DNA of 64,000 nucleotides, from positions 18,948,001-19,012,000 of the forward strand of contig NC_073355.2 of NCBI RefSeq assembly GCF_027580225.2, read 5' to 3'. Below the pieces are notes generated by a model, which saw nothing but the letters and a program-made list of their open reading frames with translations, had not been told where the DNA came from and searched no databases. The translations under genes were made by a program, and so were the position numbers. Origin of the DNA: Misgurnus anguillicaudatus. Taxonomy: Eukaryota; Chordata; Actinopteri; Cypriniformes; Cobitidae. Below, one piece after another: positions 11,399-21,316 of the stretch. Within the stretch, counting starts at the first letter, position 1. Each line of letters opens with the position of its first letter.

Positions 11399-13034
11399 TT
11401 ACTACAGTATTTACTACAGTTTGTCTATATGAAAGCGTGAGTACCCAAAACAAAAGTGGCGACCTACAGGACTTGCTTTTGTGCTGCTCAAGATACTTTT
11501 AGAGTAAATAACTCTTGTAGCGTTTATAACTATAAAATTTATTAATGCTTGTCCAAAAAGTTTTAAAAAGTGGCATTTTATAGTCCGGGTTCACTTGTAG
11601 TATTAAAAATTTCTCATCGTTCATCCAAACAAAACAGCTCCAGGCTAATTGAGGAAGTCTTTACAGATTTTGGGACGATGTGTGCCTCATATACTTTTAC
11701 CCTAAAGAATGTAGAAATCTCATCTCTGCCCCGAGACTCATGGGAAAACAGGCAGTCATGGCTCAAGAACATAAACTCTCACACCATTAAAACAGACACA
11801 GATGTGACTTAATAAAAACATGATTATGTTTGTAATAAGATCTTTTTGATTCTGACTGGAATGTAAAAGATTTGCGGGTTCAAAGTGTAATAAATAGTAA
11901 CATCAGGATGTGGAATTGACATTTGTGGTTGAATTGTCAAAATAAGCTTATTATGAAAATTTAAAGGATGAAAGAATTTAAATCTTAAAATAATCTCCGT
12001 TGTTGACAGGCCATTTGTGCCTGAGGGATTTGGGTGAAATAATGGATAAAAGACTTGCATTTTTTTCATTATCATTTGGACACTTTACTACATTATATAT
12101 TTAGCCTATACTTCATTTTCTGTAATACTTCAATGGTGTACATATGAATATTTGTTCATACACCTAACAGGAATTTAAACAGAATTAATTTGTAATATAA
12201 GCATTAGTGTATTAATGGTACCCAGATTCATAAATGCTGTAAAAAACTTTAAGATGCCTAATGCATTACCTAATGTAAATGCCTGTGCAGCCTCTGTCCA
12301 TTTCATTTATCCACTGTATATATTTTTAAGACTATAAATGCCATAACTGTTTAGGGTGTTGAAAGGGCCGGTAGTGAGGCAATGCTGTTTCCCATGGCTA
12401 TTGTTGTAAAATAATAAATTACGTGTGAGTCGCACAAAACTTTTAAGTGCGTTTCATTAATTCAACAAGCGACATGTAACGGGTCAGTGCCAGCGTTTGT
12501 AACCACGAGGGGCTGAGCTTGTTTGCTTTGCATGCTTCACAACAGTTCTGAGCGAGTACGAGACATTGGCCTCTGAACCTCCGTGGTCTGGAAATGATTT
12601 TCCTCGAAATGATTAATGGAAGTTGTCTATGTTGTGCTATACTAAGTGTGTCATTTTCTCTGTTTGTTTTAGATGTTTTAGACCCCCATGAAATCAAATT
12701 TTGGGATTTGTGGCTTTCAGTCTCAATCTATTAGCTTTGTAGCCATTTGTATGCTAATGTATTACTCTTAAAAGCTAACGAATGTAAATCTTTGCATTTA
12801 AAATCCATGAAATACAAATAAATGAATGACTTTGTCCAATCAAATGCTCCCTAGTATAAGAATATATCCCTCCCCCAAAACCCTCTACACTGACTAGCAA
12901 GATATCATTGTTCATGGCTGTGTAACTAAATCCCTTTGATGTGTCCCACCCAAATTTCAGAAGAAATGCAAGAAATCTCATTAAGCCTGAATAGTGTTTC
13001 AGCAAGAAAAAGAGATAATGCACAGTATAGTTTC
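11399..13034. other. Gene-free stretch downstream of lfng
   Basis: No supported gene. Most of it is AT-rich. The part from 12440 to 12720 is more balanced, repeat-free and could be a conserved non-coding element. Confidence 0.5.
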
Positions 13035-13050
13035 TTTGCGAATATGCTGT

Positions 13051-13056
13051 TTTATT
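13051..13056 (-). terminator. lfng: lfng polyadenylation signal AATAAA
   Basis: On the minus strand this is the first canonical AATAAA I found after the lfng stop codon at 14493. A T-rich minus-strand stretch about 30-50 bases downstream (12998-13024) would serve as the downstream element. Cleavage is expected at about 13030-13040. Confidence 0.7.
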
Positions 13057-13104
13057 CAAAAGCCTTTACCAAGGCATGCCATGGTAACAATATCAGGACT
13101 GTGA

Positions 13105-13112
13105 TCCCTGAG
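13105..13112 (-). promoter_or_regulatory. miR-125 8-mer seed match in lfng 3' UTR
   Basis: The minus strand reads CTCAGGGA, the complement of miR-125 positions 2-8 plus the A opposite position 1. It lies about 50 bases before the polyadenylation signal, a position favourable for microRNA action. In amniotes miR-125 is reported to act on the Lfng 3' UTR in the segmentation clock. One 8-mer in a UTR of this size could be chance. Confidence 0.5.
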
Positions 13113-14492
13113 CGGAAACCATTTGAACCATCGGAAAATCCAGATACTGGAATATAACTTACAGCCAATAGCAAAATTCAAAGCATTACAAAACTAGAAC
13201 ATACCAGAGCTATGTCTGATCCAAATATCTGAACATTTTTGTACAAACTCACTTGTTTTAAAATGTCACAGTACATAAATACCGCTTTAAACTAACATAT
13301 ACAGGCTCACCCAATATGGGTTATTCCCACAGAGAATAAAAAAATCTGTTAGGATTACTGCAGTTGCTCATGTAAAGCTCTCAATCAACGCGTTTTGTAT
13401 AGCAGGCATAGTGATGTCCGACTGTCGGCCAAACTTTTGAAAGAATGAGAAGAACTGTGGCTGTAAGCCAGACCTCACTGGGATCTGAGAACTTGGTTCA
13501 TCCTATAAGCACGTCTTAAACTTTAGCTGCCATCTGTTTTAATAATGTACATAGCTGAGAGTAAGTGTCAATAAGCCATTGCTCAGAGAGACACTTTGCA
13601 TGAGCAACAAACAGTTTATAAAACCAAGCTGTGCAATTTTCACATCAGTTTTCTGAACAGAGCTAAATCATGCCAAAAATCTGATATCTATCTGCCAAGA
13701 TTGCTTAAATGCATTGGCATTAAATAATATAAACATCTAAAGATTTGGGGCATTTTTACACAGCTTTAAGTTCTCATCATCAAACATTTTCCAGAGAATT
13801 TAGGGATAAAAGTGCTTAATCCTCATACGTCACAGATTAAGATAACCTGAGGACATATTTGGAAAATTGCCTTTTGCCAGCACAACATCATAAAAAACGA
13901 ATAACACTGACGTTAACAAAAATAAACTGATAATAAAATGGACCTTCATGTCATTAATTTTGTCCGGAGTCCTTTACAATATTAAAGCACCTGTTTAACT
14001 TTCATTACGATTCGAATAAATCAAAACAAAGACTAGTAAAATCAAATCAAACCTGAGGGAAGGATCATCCTGGATGATATTTGGAGAGAAGAAAATATAA
14101 AATACAAACTAATTTGCTAATAAGAATTTTAAACTAAGCGTATAAAGCTGGCAAAGGCTCGAGTATTCTAACAACATACATTCTATGAGAATTGCAAATG
14201 GGTACAAGCAATGGTAATGACATAAAGCACAGTTGATTGCCTGCAAAGCTTGGCGCTGAAGCCTCCTTCGGCCGGCCCTCTGTCTGGTCCGGGTTGGACG
14301 GGAAGTTCAGGCACCACGCGAGAAGATAATGTTTAACGGCGGGCCGCACAGCAGCCCAGTATAACCACGAAAAGCCGCACGCCACTGCAGAGTAAACGCA
14401 GCGGTCGCACGGCCTAATACCACACTGGTCCCTCATGCCTTTCAGATACCGAGGCAATTAGGGACGAGGATACAAGAGAGGTGCCGGTCACC

Positions 14493-14559
14493 TTAATAGG
14501 CAACCTGAGGAGGACACCACGGAGTGTCTGGATACAGCAGACAGTGAACTGACTTGAAT
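14493..14559 (-). CDS. lfng: lfng coding exon 8 (terminal)
   Basis: 67 coding bases, residues 349-370, ending at TAA (14495-14493). The acceptor is CCTCAACAG. It encodes the conserved LYPDTPWCP tail. Open frames on the same strand in other phases here are shadows. Confidence 0.95.
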
Positions 14560-17500
14560 CTGTTGAGGAAAGCGTAACGGTAGAGGTATGTAAGATTTGG
14601 GTAAAATGACATCCAAACAAAACTGAAACTGGTATTGAAGTATGTTTTTACCTGGATGGGTCCTCCTCGACAGAGAAAGCCCCCTTCATGTTGATGATGT
14701 TCCTCTTGTTCTCAAACATTCCATAACTTAATGTAATCTAAATGACAAGAAACGATATGTTAACAAACCTCCAGTGTATATATGCTTTCATTGAAAGCCA
14801 GCTTTCTTTAAATCTCACCTGTTTGTGTACTTCTGATTTGGACACCTGTTGCAGGTTCTCCAGGTGGGAGTGGAACAAGCTGCTTCGGGTCAGCGGGACA
14901 CCTAGAACCGACTCGATGATGTACCCAATGGTGCAATCATCAGGGAGACGGATCTTCTCAGCAGTGTTCATAAAATGGCCACCACTGTAAAAAAAGGTGA
15001 GGATTCGAGTCAAAACAAAGTCTAGTAACATTTAAGATGTTCCATATTAAGATAGCTTGAGAGGTTTTATTCACCTTGCCCACGGGCTCATCTTCAAAGC
15101 CAGACCACGGCTGACGCAGAAGCCTGCACCTCCGGTAGCGAACCAGAAATTAACAGGTCTCTGGAAAAGAGAAACGAAAATCATTAGAGAAGTTCAAGTC
15201 TTGACATTGGCAAAAATATTACAGAAATTAAGACAATTTGGAAAACCTACCATCTTGTTGTCACCGAGTCTTTCTGTTGCCTCAATGGGTCTATCCAGAC
15301 TGGGTTTGCCAATGTACATGTCTTGAGTATGAGGGTAGTTGGAAAGCAACTTCACCAGCGTCTTCACATTCACATAGTTATCATCATCCACATGACAAAA
15401 CCACCTAAATCAGAGGAGAGACATCATTAGAACAACTAGTAGGGTTCAGTTCGACACCAAAAGAGTTTTTAAGTAATTATGGAACAATAATAATCCTTCA
15501 ATGCACACTTTTTGCCAGACTCGATGAACTTGTCGTACTCAACTGCCATCTTGCAGGACAGAGCTTGTCGACTGTGAGCAGAAGAACAGTTGGTGTTGAT
15601 GGCGTGACTTCCTGTGTGGATGAGATAACGGATACTTTGTGAGTGCTGATGTTAAACTGTCACTTGAGAAAACCCATTATCTAAGAGCCTACATGCTACC
15701 CCCCCCCCCCCCAACAACCCTGTACCCCTTAAGCAAAGCACAAGATTTTATAACAAGGATTAAATGTCTGCTTCTAGTGAGTCCAAACTATGCAGTCATA
15801 TTTGCTTCTTTCTGCCGATGTGACTTTTTTAACTGCACTTACCGATTTTCTTCTTCAGTTCCTCGTCTTCGCCGTCTGTGAAGATGTAAGTCTGCGAACA
15901 CAAACACAAAGTCACGCAATGAATCACCAGAGCAAAGACGAAAGAGGAATTGGTGAGTTCCAATCTGAAATCATGCGTCTTTGAGTGCTATTTATCCCAA
16001 CCGGCCTGATTAGGAACCATTGTCTGGGTTTTACGCCATGGAAAACTTAGCAAGTTAAACAAGCCAAACCCTACCCCCAAAAATAAAGGCCCCTTGTTCT
16101 AGTTGTCAGTCTCTCCATGGAAACTGCTCTGCACCCCAAAGCATCCCAGACCCAGAACAAAGCGGGGAGCAGACTGCCCTACTTACCCCCACCACCCACA
16201 GGACTCACCCCCCATACAACTGCCCCCCAAAACACCTCCCTTGTCTCTCCATTCCTCATCCATCCACTTGTTAAAAATGCCCCAAGATGCATTGTAAAGA
16301 TCATTCAGAAGAATAAAGAGAGAGCATCAGGTCGCATTCTCCCTAAACTTTCCAGACATACTCCAACTGATGAATATACATTCACCTTGGACTGACGTCT
16401 GACCCCTTAGGGTTTTGTTAACATCAGAATAGATGGGCGGTGTAGGACGGAGGGTGAGATTTAGAAGCTCATTGTGGAAGATAAGACCGAGCAGGTGCAA
16501 GGCGGCAGCCCGGGCTCAAAGGAGCTATTGAGCAAAAGCCGCCACACGCTTTAAACAGACTTATCAAAAGGTAGGCAGTGCACTGTTGTTAACCTGTTTG
16601 CTTTTTACCTCAGGTGAGACAGCACCTGCCGCCCGCCGCCTTATCACGGCCACGTGTCTGAACAAGTCGACCTGCCCACGCACCACTGTCCTTGAAAACG
16701 CGCGCCTTTGCTAGAAAACCTTACGCTTTTATTATATGATAAGGCTATGTTTATTGTTCTTTATCTTAACGGCAGATTTCGCTTTTAGCTATTTTGGTGT
16801 TTTCGAATGCCAGCACGCGCGCGGACGTGCCTACTCTTTCCACAGTTACATTTTTTGGAACGATCAGCTATACCAGATAACGTTTGATTGGTTTACAGAA
16901 CAAACTCTGAGCAGATGTTTAGCACGGCACACTGAGGCCAAGGCCCAAGGCCGCTGTTTGTTTAAGGGAGGGCTGACGGTTGGGGTGGTAAAGGATCAGA
17001 GGCTGGCGATGTTTGCGCAGAGTTACGCTGAAAAGCGGACTAATCACACAGGCAGCTGCCAAACACTAGCTGGGCACTGACAGAGGAGAAAAACCTCAGG
17101 GCTGATTAGTGTATTACAAGGTATGTGTGTGTGGCTATTCACCCCTACCCCAACTATCCCTTTGCAACAAGACAATGAGGAGTGTTTTCAGGCTGGATAA
17201 AGCCGGCACTGGAAAAATCCCAAAGATGTTTGCTTGAATTTGCATACAGCTGCAGTGGTTAACTAAAGGGAGGCCTCTCGCGGCTCACGCTTTGTTTTCT
17301 GATTACCCATTTATTGAGTGATGAAAAGATATCGTGAGCCAAAATGACCTGGTGAGTCACACTCATTTAGATTCACTTTAATGCATTTTCTTTAAAAAGT
17401 TGTTTGTTCTGCACACTGATAAAATACGGATGAGGGTTTTCATTTGATTTCGTGTGGTGCTCTGATGAGCGGGCAGTTTGTTTGGGCTTCCGACCCCACC

Positions 17501-20426
17501 GAAGCAAGGTCTGGCATGGGGCAGGGTAAGCCTGGAGCCTGTCTGTCTGTCTCCATCTGCCCAGGAAGGAAGGAGAAAGATGTCACTCCCTCTATTAAAC
17601 ACCACTTAGCCCAGTTAGCTCTATACCTGTGCCAATATAACTACTAGACTCATGCCACAACAGATCCGCACTGCTTTACTATAATTGTAGTCTATAGACT
17701 CATAGCATTCTCCTAAACTGGAGATTCTGAGTATTTACCCAGTTAAAATCCCAGTTTGCCCAGTTTCGGACTAAATTAATGATGATGTTTATTGTACATC
17801 ATCTACTTCATTGAGAAAGTAAAGCAGTTGATCTTAAAGGCATTTGGGATCTGTCCGTGTAACAGGACACCGGATATCACAGCCACGGCACAGGCTGTTC
17901 TCTCATTGTTGTGAATTTCTCTCACTGGGGAAGCCGCATTGTTCCAGGGGGGAAATTTAGAGAAACGCCGGAAACCAGAAGCTGCAGCGTGAACAATACA
18001 GAGTGGAGCAGATACGACTAAAGAGATTAATTCAATTCAAGAGACCTGACTCATCTAGTTAACATTAATAATCATAGATAAAAAAAAACATTCTGTTTTT
18101 GGAAAGTACTGATAATTCCAGTGTGTTGAAAAAAGGGTTGCAGAGTTTCTAGCTGACCTTGACTAACTCTAAACAAAGACAAAAGTTTCTCAGTAAGAAG
18201 AGTTGCAGGCTGCAATACGTGTCAACAGCAAGCACAGATTGGATCTGCACTCGGTGTTTACATGTACACAGACCTAAACAGTGAGCTATTAATCACCTGT
18301 CAAAGCAGCACCTGAAGCAGCTTGAGAGGTTTGGAAAGATGAGTTCATCACGTAAGTTTATTTCGACCCCTATGAGCATGCTCGCAATGCTAGTCACGCA
18401 TCTTCTGAGTCAACATATGTGACAGTCCCCATGCTGCGGGTCTAACAATACCGGCCTCCCCACTGAACACTTGTCTGGTGCCAGCCATTGTGGCAAGTGG
18501 CCAAGCGGCACACCGGAGTCCTTGGGATAATCCCCATCCGTTAAGATGACAATAACTGTGAATTTCATGTACTCAGGTGTTGCATGGGTGAAGGTTGAGA
18601 TAACTTGATAGGTCGGTGTGCCATACACATATGCTGAAAATGCGAGGATGTGTATATCTGGCATTGGAGCGGTCTTTTGTTCTTTAAGCCCCAGCCACCT
18701 GGCACCCATTCACCGAGAACTCCCCCTTGTGTTCTGGGCTGTGTTGGTCTTTTATGTCTCGGCTGCCTCCTACCAGCTGCTGCTATTAATCCCTGCTGTT
18801 AACTCTTTCTACTGTGGGTTAACTTATATCATCTCCTCTACTGCACAAACTCACAAGGTTATAATGTTCAAATCTTCCCTAAAATCTGTGCGGTCAAAAT
18901 TTTAAATTACATATACTTAAATATTCGTGAAACGTAATGTTTTACATAAACATGTCTGTTTCAGCAACATGAAACCCCTACTTGTCAAAGGCCTGAGGGG
19001 AATTGATCGTGACAAAGCCCTACGGCAAATAAAACTTTTGTAAAATGTATGAGCGACTACTCTAGATGGTGGATAAAATTTCTTTGACTGCTCTGCGTCC
19101 GAGGTGCCCATAGCGCTTTTTGTGAGGGCTACAAAAGAGGCCCGTTTCTCAGAGCAGTATTTTCAAGCCGTGAGCCACTCGGCGTGCTGCTCAAAAGCTT
19201 TCCCTGCCTATAGATGCCATTCCTTTGTGCCTCCAGCATCTCCATAACCAAGACTCCCTTTTCCCACCGCTTGGGTATCTTGACCCAGCCTCCGCTCAAG
19301 ATCCCGGCTTCCCATGAAGAGTGGGAGACAAGGGGCTGGCGAAGGTTTTCCCCTTTCAGAAAGACGCTTTGTTAGTGCCGAGAGGGGGACAGCTTCTGCT
19401 AGTGTGATGCATCCTGAAGTCCAGGCGCTTTCACAGGGACACCACCAAACAATGAGGCTGGAGTGAAGTGGGGGGAGAAGGGGGGACTTACAGCCACCCA
19501 TCACTCTGTCAGTAATACAGCCATTTCTACACTGTTTCACATGAGTCAGTCACATGTAAAGTAAAAAGATTTTTAAACTATGTGTATGGATTTCTTTTGG
19601 ATAAACTGTTTAAATTATGTGTAAAGTGGATGTTATTTTAAATGTTTATAAACAAGATAAACATTGCTAAATATAGAATAAATATTTGTTTTCTATATGC
19701 TGTACTCCTGTAGCTCATTGGTAGCGCATTGTGTAAGTAACGTAAAGGGCACGAGTTCGATCCCACAGAATGCACACACCAATAAAACGTAGGCTATAGA
19801 TTGAATGCATTGTAAGACACTTTGGAAAAAGCGTCGCCAAATGCATATAAGTAAATATAAAAAGCCTAGGCTCTTAAAATATAAACGGAACATTCACACC
19901 AACGCTGTTTCGTGTCCACAAATAATATCAACAAAAAAAATCCCCCGTTTCCGGCTGATGATAGGCTACAACCTGCTACACTGTAACAAAGTGCAACACT
20001 AAGCGTAAGCATATATTGTGGTACCTGTTGCATGTTTCTGGAGATCCATGTGTCCAGCAGCAGGTCCAGTCTGGACCGGTGAAACTTCTTTGTGGTCTTC
20101 ACCGCGATGAAGATGTCATCGGGGCTGATGTCCTCCGCGGGCGTCGCGTCTGTCGCTCCGGACGCGTCGCCGGGTTTATCCGCCTCTCTTCTGCTGCGCG
20201 TCAGCTTGGAGAAATAAGTGGAAAATCCTTTCTTTCCCTTCTGCTCTCCGTCATCGGCCTCTGGTTCCCCGAGGCTCTGAAGCGAGCGCAAACCGATCTC
20301 ACTCCCGTTCTGCATCCCGTCCGCGTGAACGCGCTGATGCTGCGATACAACCAACAGCAGCGCCAGGCAGGTGACGCTCGCGCCCGCGATGCAAAGCAGC
20401 GTTTTTCTGCTGTACGTTTTCGACAT
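14493..20426 (-). CDS. lfng: Lunatic fringe, beta-1,3-N-acetylglucosaminyltransferase (8 exons)
   Basis: Lunatic fringe adds N-acetylglucosamine to O-linked fucose on Notch EGF repeats in the Golgi, tuning Notch response to Delta and Jagged ligands; in vertebrates it works in somite segmentation and boundary formation. Joined coding parts are 20426-20025, 15891-15843, 15611-15509, 15404-15251, 15160-15075, 14984-14819, 14737-14652 and 14559-14493, giving 1113 bases and 370 residues plus stop. All introns are GT-AG and every junction keeps frame. Residues 10-28 form a signal anchor and RSRR at 77-80 is a furin-type site. DDD at 191-193 follows WFCHV, and LPDDCTIGY lies at 278-286. Asn-Cys-Ser at 158-160 is a glycosylation sequon. 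The C-terminus from 349 has the two conserved cysteines in [12 protein letters not shown]. The length and the exon count of eight match the vertebrate gene. The core matches lunatic rather than manic or radical fringe as I remember them. The start is the first ATG of the exon, just before the hydrophobic anchor. Confidence 0.97.
14652..14737 (-). CDS. lfng: lfng coding exon 7
   Basis: 86 bases, residues 321-349, encoding [10 protein letters not shown] and [10 protein letters not shown]. The acceptor is GTCATTTAG and the donor AG|GTAAAA. Confidence 0.95.
14819..14984 (-). CDS. lfng: lfng coding exon 6
   Basis: 166 bases, residues 265-320, with [20 protein letters not shown], which includes the catalytic aspartate region, and [13 protein letters not shown]. 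The acceptor is TTTTACAG and the donor CAG|GTGAGA. Confidence 0.96.
15075..15160 (-). CDS. lfng: lfng coding exon 5
   Basis: 86 bases, residues 237-265, encoding [20 protein letters not shown]. The acceptor is TTTTCCAG and the donor AG|GTGAAT. The intron to exon 4 is 90 bases. Confidence 0.96.
15251..15404 (-). CDS. lfng: lfng coding exon 4
   Basis: 154 bases, residues 185-236, with [12 protein letters not shown] (the manganese/UDP-binding DDD) and [13 protein letters not shown]. The acceptor is GATTTAG and the donor ATG|GTAGG, phase 0. Confidence 0.96.
15509..15611 (-). CDS. lfng: lfng coding exon 3
   Basis: 103 bases, residues 151-185, containing the NTNCS sequon and the hallmark [15 protein letters not shown]. 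The acceptor is TCCACACAG. The donor is AA|GTGTGC, less usual than GTAAG or GTGAG, but fixed by the frame of Lys185-Trp186. Confidence 0.95.
15843..15891 (-). CDS. lfng: lfng coding exon 2
   Basis: 49 bases encoding [16 protein letters not shown] and the first base of Gly151. The acceptor is TTCGCAG and the donor G|GTAAGT. It is too short to show as an open frame but is a near-perfect match to the family (FIFTDGEDE in human). Confidence 0.95.
16490..16690. promoter_or_regulatory. Candidate intronic enhancer of lfng
   Basis: Repeat-free patch with clustered E-boxes: CAGGTG near 16612, CACCTG at 16623-16628 and CACGTG at 16651-16656, the last a class of site bound by Hes/Her and bHLH factors. 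E-boxes are common by chance and conservation could not be tested, so this is only a candidate. Confidence 0.3.
19705..19858 (+). mobile_element. tRNA-derived SINE in lfng intron 1
   Basis: The head shows a polymerase III A box (TAGCTCATTGGTAGCGCA) and B box (GAGTTCGATCCC near 19753). A body with TTGAATGCATTGTAAG follows, then a LINE-like tail CACTTTGGAAAAAGCGTCGC and an AAATGCATA-type end. It is antisense to lfng. Confidence 0.88.
20025..20426 (-). CDS. lfng: lfng coding exon 1
   Basis: 402 bases, residues 1-134: cytoplasmic tail, signal anchor, variable pro-region with the RSRR site, and the start of the catalytic domain ([14 protein letters not shown]). The donor is CAG|GTACC and the intron phase is 0. 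The long open frame continues past the donor into the intron but loses fringe similarity there. Confidence 0.95.
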
Positions 20427-20535
20427 GTTTTTAAACTCTGTAGTCTTGTGTGCACTGCATTAAACCTCCCTCCGAAAGACTAAACTAAAACACTTCAGTG
20501 TCATTCGTCCTAACTGTTCATCTGTAACAATGAGA
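20427..20535 (-). other. lfng: lfng 5' UTR (predicted)
   Basis: About 110 bases between the start codon and a start site estimated at roughly 30 bases downstream of the TATA box. There is no splice site needed and no in-frame upstream ATG of note. The exact start is not determined. Confidence 0.5.
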
Positions 20536-20560
20536 GTCCCTCATCGTAACTCGGAGGGGC

Positions 20561-20567
20561 TTTTATA
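20561..20567 (-). promoter_or_regulatory. lfng TATA box
   Basis: The minus strand reads TATAAAA about 135 bases before the start codon, in a GC-rich setting, with a GC box (GGGCGGGGCG) at 20596-20605 upstream of it. The spacing suits a core promoter. Confidence 0.7.
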
Positions 20568-20621
20568 AACTACCCAAGCGTCGGTCACGCCCAGTGGGCG
20601 GGGCGTGAGCTTCTATTGTGG

Positions 20622-20629
20622 TGTGGGAA
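20622..20629 (+). promoter_or_regulatory. RBPJ/CSL-type binding site near lfng promoter
   Basis: TGTGGGAA matches the YGTGRGAA consensus of the Notch transcription factor RBPJ (Su(H)). It is about 55 bases upstream of the TATA box. The same 8-mer occurs a few more times in 64 kb, so position rather than presence is the evidence. Confidence 0.5.
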
Positions 20630-20637
20630 CCGCAGAG

Positions 20638-20652
20638 AAAGAGAGAGAGAGA
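20638..20652. repeat. Short (GA)n run
   Basis: AGAGAGAGAGAGA tract just upstream of the lfng promoter elements. Confidence 0.8.
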
Positions 20653-20667
20653 CTGTCAATGAGGGAA

Positions 20668-21095
20668 CGCGGGACAGAAGAACAGCAGGAGAGGGACACA
20701 GTGGGGGGAGGATGAAACTGAATTAATATTCTAGATAACAGAGTCTGTATTTAATATAATCACTGTTATCTGCATACTTCAATTATCACTATCTGCACGC
20801 ACATGAAAACATACTATGTGGTATATTTACAGTTAACCCTACTTTAGTGTTTTGAAGCTTATCATGGTAAATATTAAAGTACAGTATTTGCTACAGATTA
20901 TCAAATTACTATATGCTTTACATTAACAACATGTAGTAATTAATTACAATACAGTATACTAAATGTATTACATTTACTATAGTAAATCATAGTGAATACT
21001 ATTTAAAGCATGCATGTCTAAATAAGTAAAACATCTGTATGTCTGCCCCCTTAAACATAGTTATTTCAATGTAAAGTAATAAAGTTAAACTTATA
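20668..21095. other. Gene-free AT-rich sequence upstream of lfng
   Basis: After the CpG-rich promoter, composition drops to AT-rich low-information DNA with TACTATAGTAAAT-type motifs. Nothing else was recognised. Confidence 0.5.
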
Positions 21096-21316
21096 GGGGC
21101 AGTTTCCCGGACAGGGTTTATGTTAATCCAGGACTAGGCCTTAGTTATATTGGGACATTTAGGTAGTTTTTACAAACAATCCTTACAAAAAACAATACTG
21201 ATCTGAATCACTGGCACTGATATATGTTAAGATATGTCTGTGCAAGATGTTTTTAAATTAAGGCAACTCAAACGTGCCTTTTAGTCTGGGACTAGCCCTG
21301 TCTGGGACACTGCCCC
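21096..21316. mobile_element. TIR repeat, TTTCCCGGACAGGG family, copy 2
   Basis: GGGGCAGTTTCCCGGACAGG at the left, inverted as CCTGTCTGGGACACTGCCCC at the right. The internal layout is the same as 10157-10390, including the GTTAAGATATGTC block. Confidence 0.88.

Larger units (their letters stand above)
13035..14492 (-). other. lfng: lfng 3' UTR (predicted)
   Basis: About 1.45 kb between the stop codon and the first polyadenylation signal. The first ~230 bases (14410-14260) are GC- and CpG-rich; the rest is AT-rich with ATTTA-type motifs, for example at 13281-13275. No transposon was recognised in it, unlike most of the window. A 107-codon frame at 14457-14134 begins 35 bases after the stop codon and is probably chance. 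The extent is predicted from the polyadenylation signal only. Confidence 0.65.
15892..20024 (-). other. lfng: lfng intron 1 (4.1 kb)
   Basis: The only large intron; the other six are 81-231 bases. It holds a SINE at 19705-19858, a C-run at 15701-15713, and several repeat-free balanced patches (16490-17090, 17440-17600, 18420-18780, 19080-19500) that stand out from AT-rich surroundings. No coding potential was recognised. Confidence 0.85.
20085..20610. promoter_or_regulatory. CpG-rich block over lfng exon 1 and promoter
   Basis: CpG dinucleotides are dense from the pro-region coding sequence through the promoter, in sharp contrast to the rest of the window. This is typical of an unmethylated promoter island. 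The edges are by eye. Confidence 0.6.

Noticed and set aside
14134..14457. 107-codon frame directly after the lfng stop codon
   Set aside because: Lies in the predicted 3' UTR, in a GC-rich stretch that lowers stop frequency; no family resemblance.
19705..19770. tRNA-like sequence with A and B boxes
   Set aside because: The head of a SINE, not a tRNA gene: no acceptor-stem pairing and the same SINE body and tail follow in three places.
20201..20455. 84-codon minus-strand and 155-codon plus-strand frames over lfng exon 1
   Set aside because: Shadows of the GC-rich exon 1 in other frames; the fringe frame explains the sequence fully.
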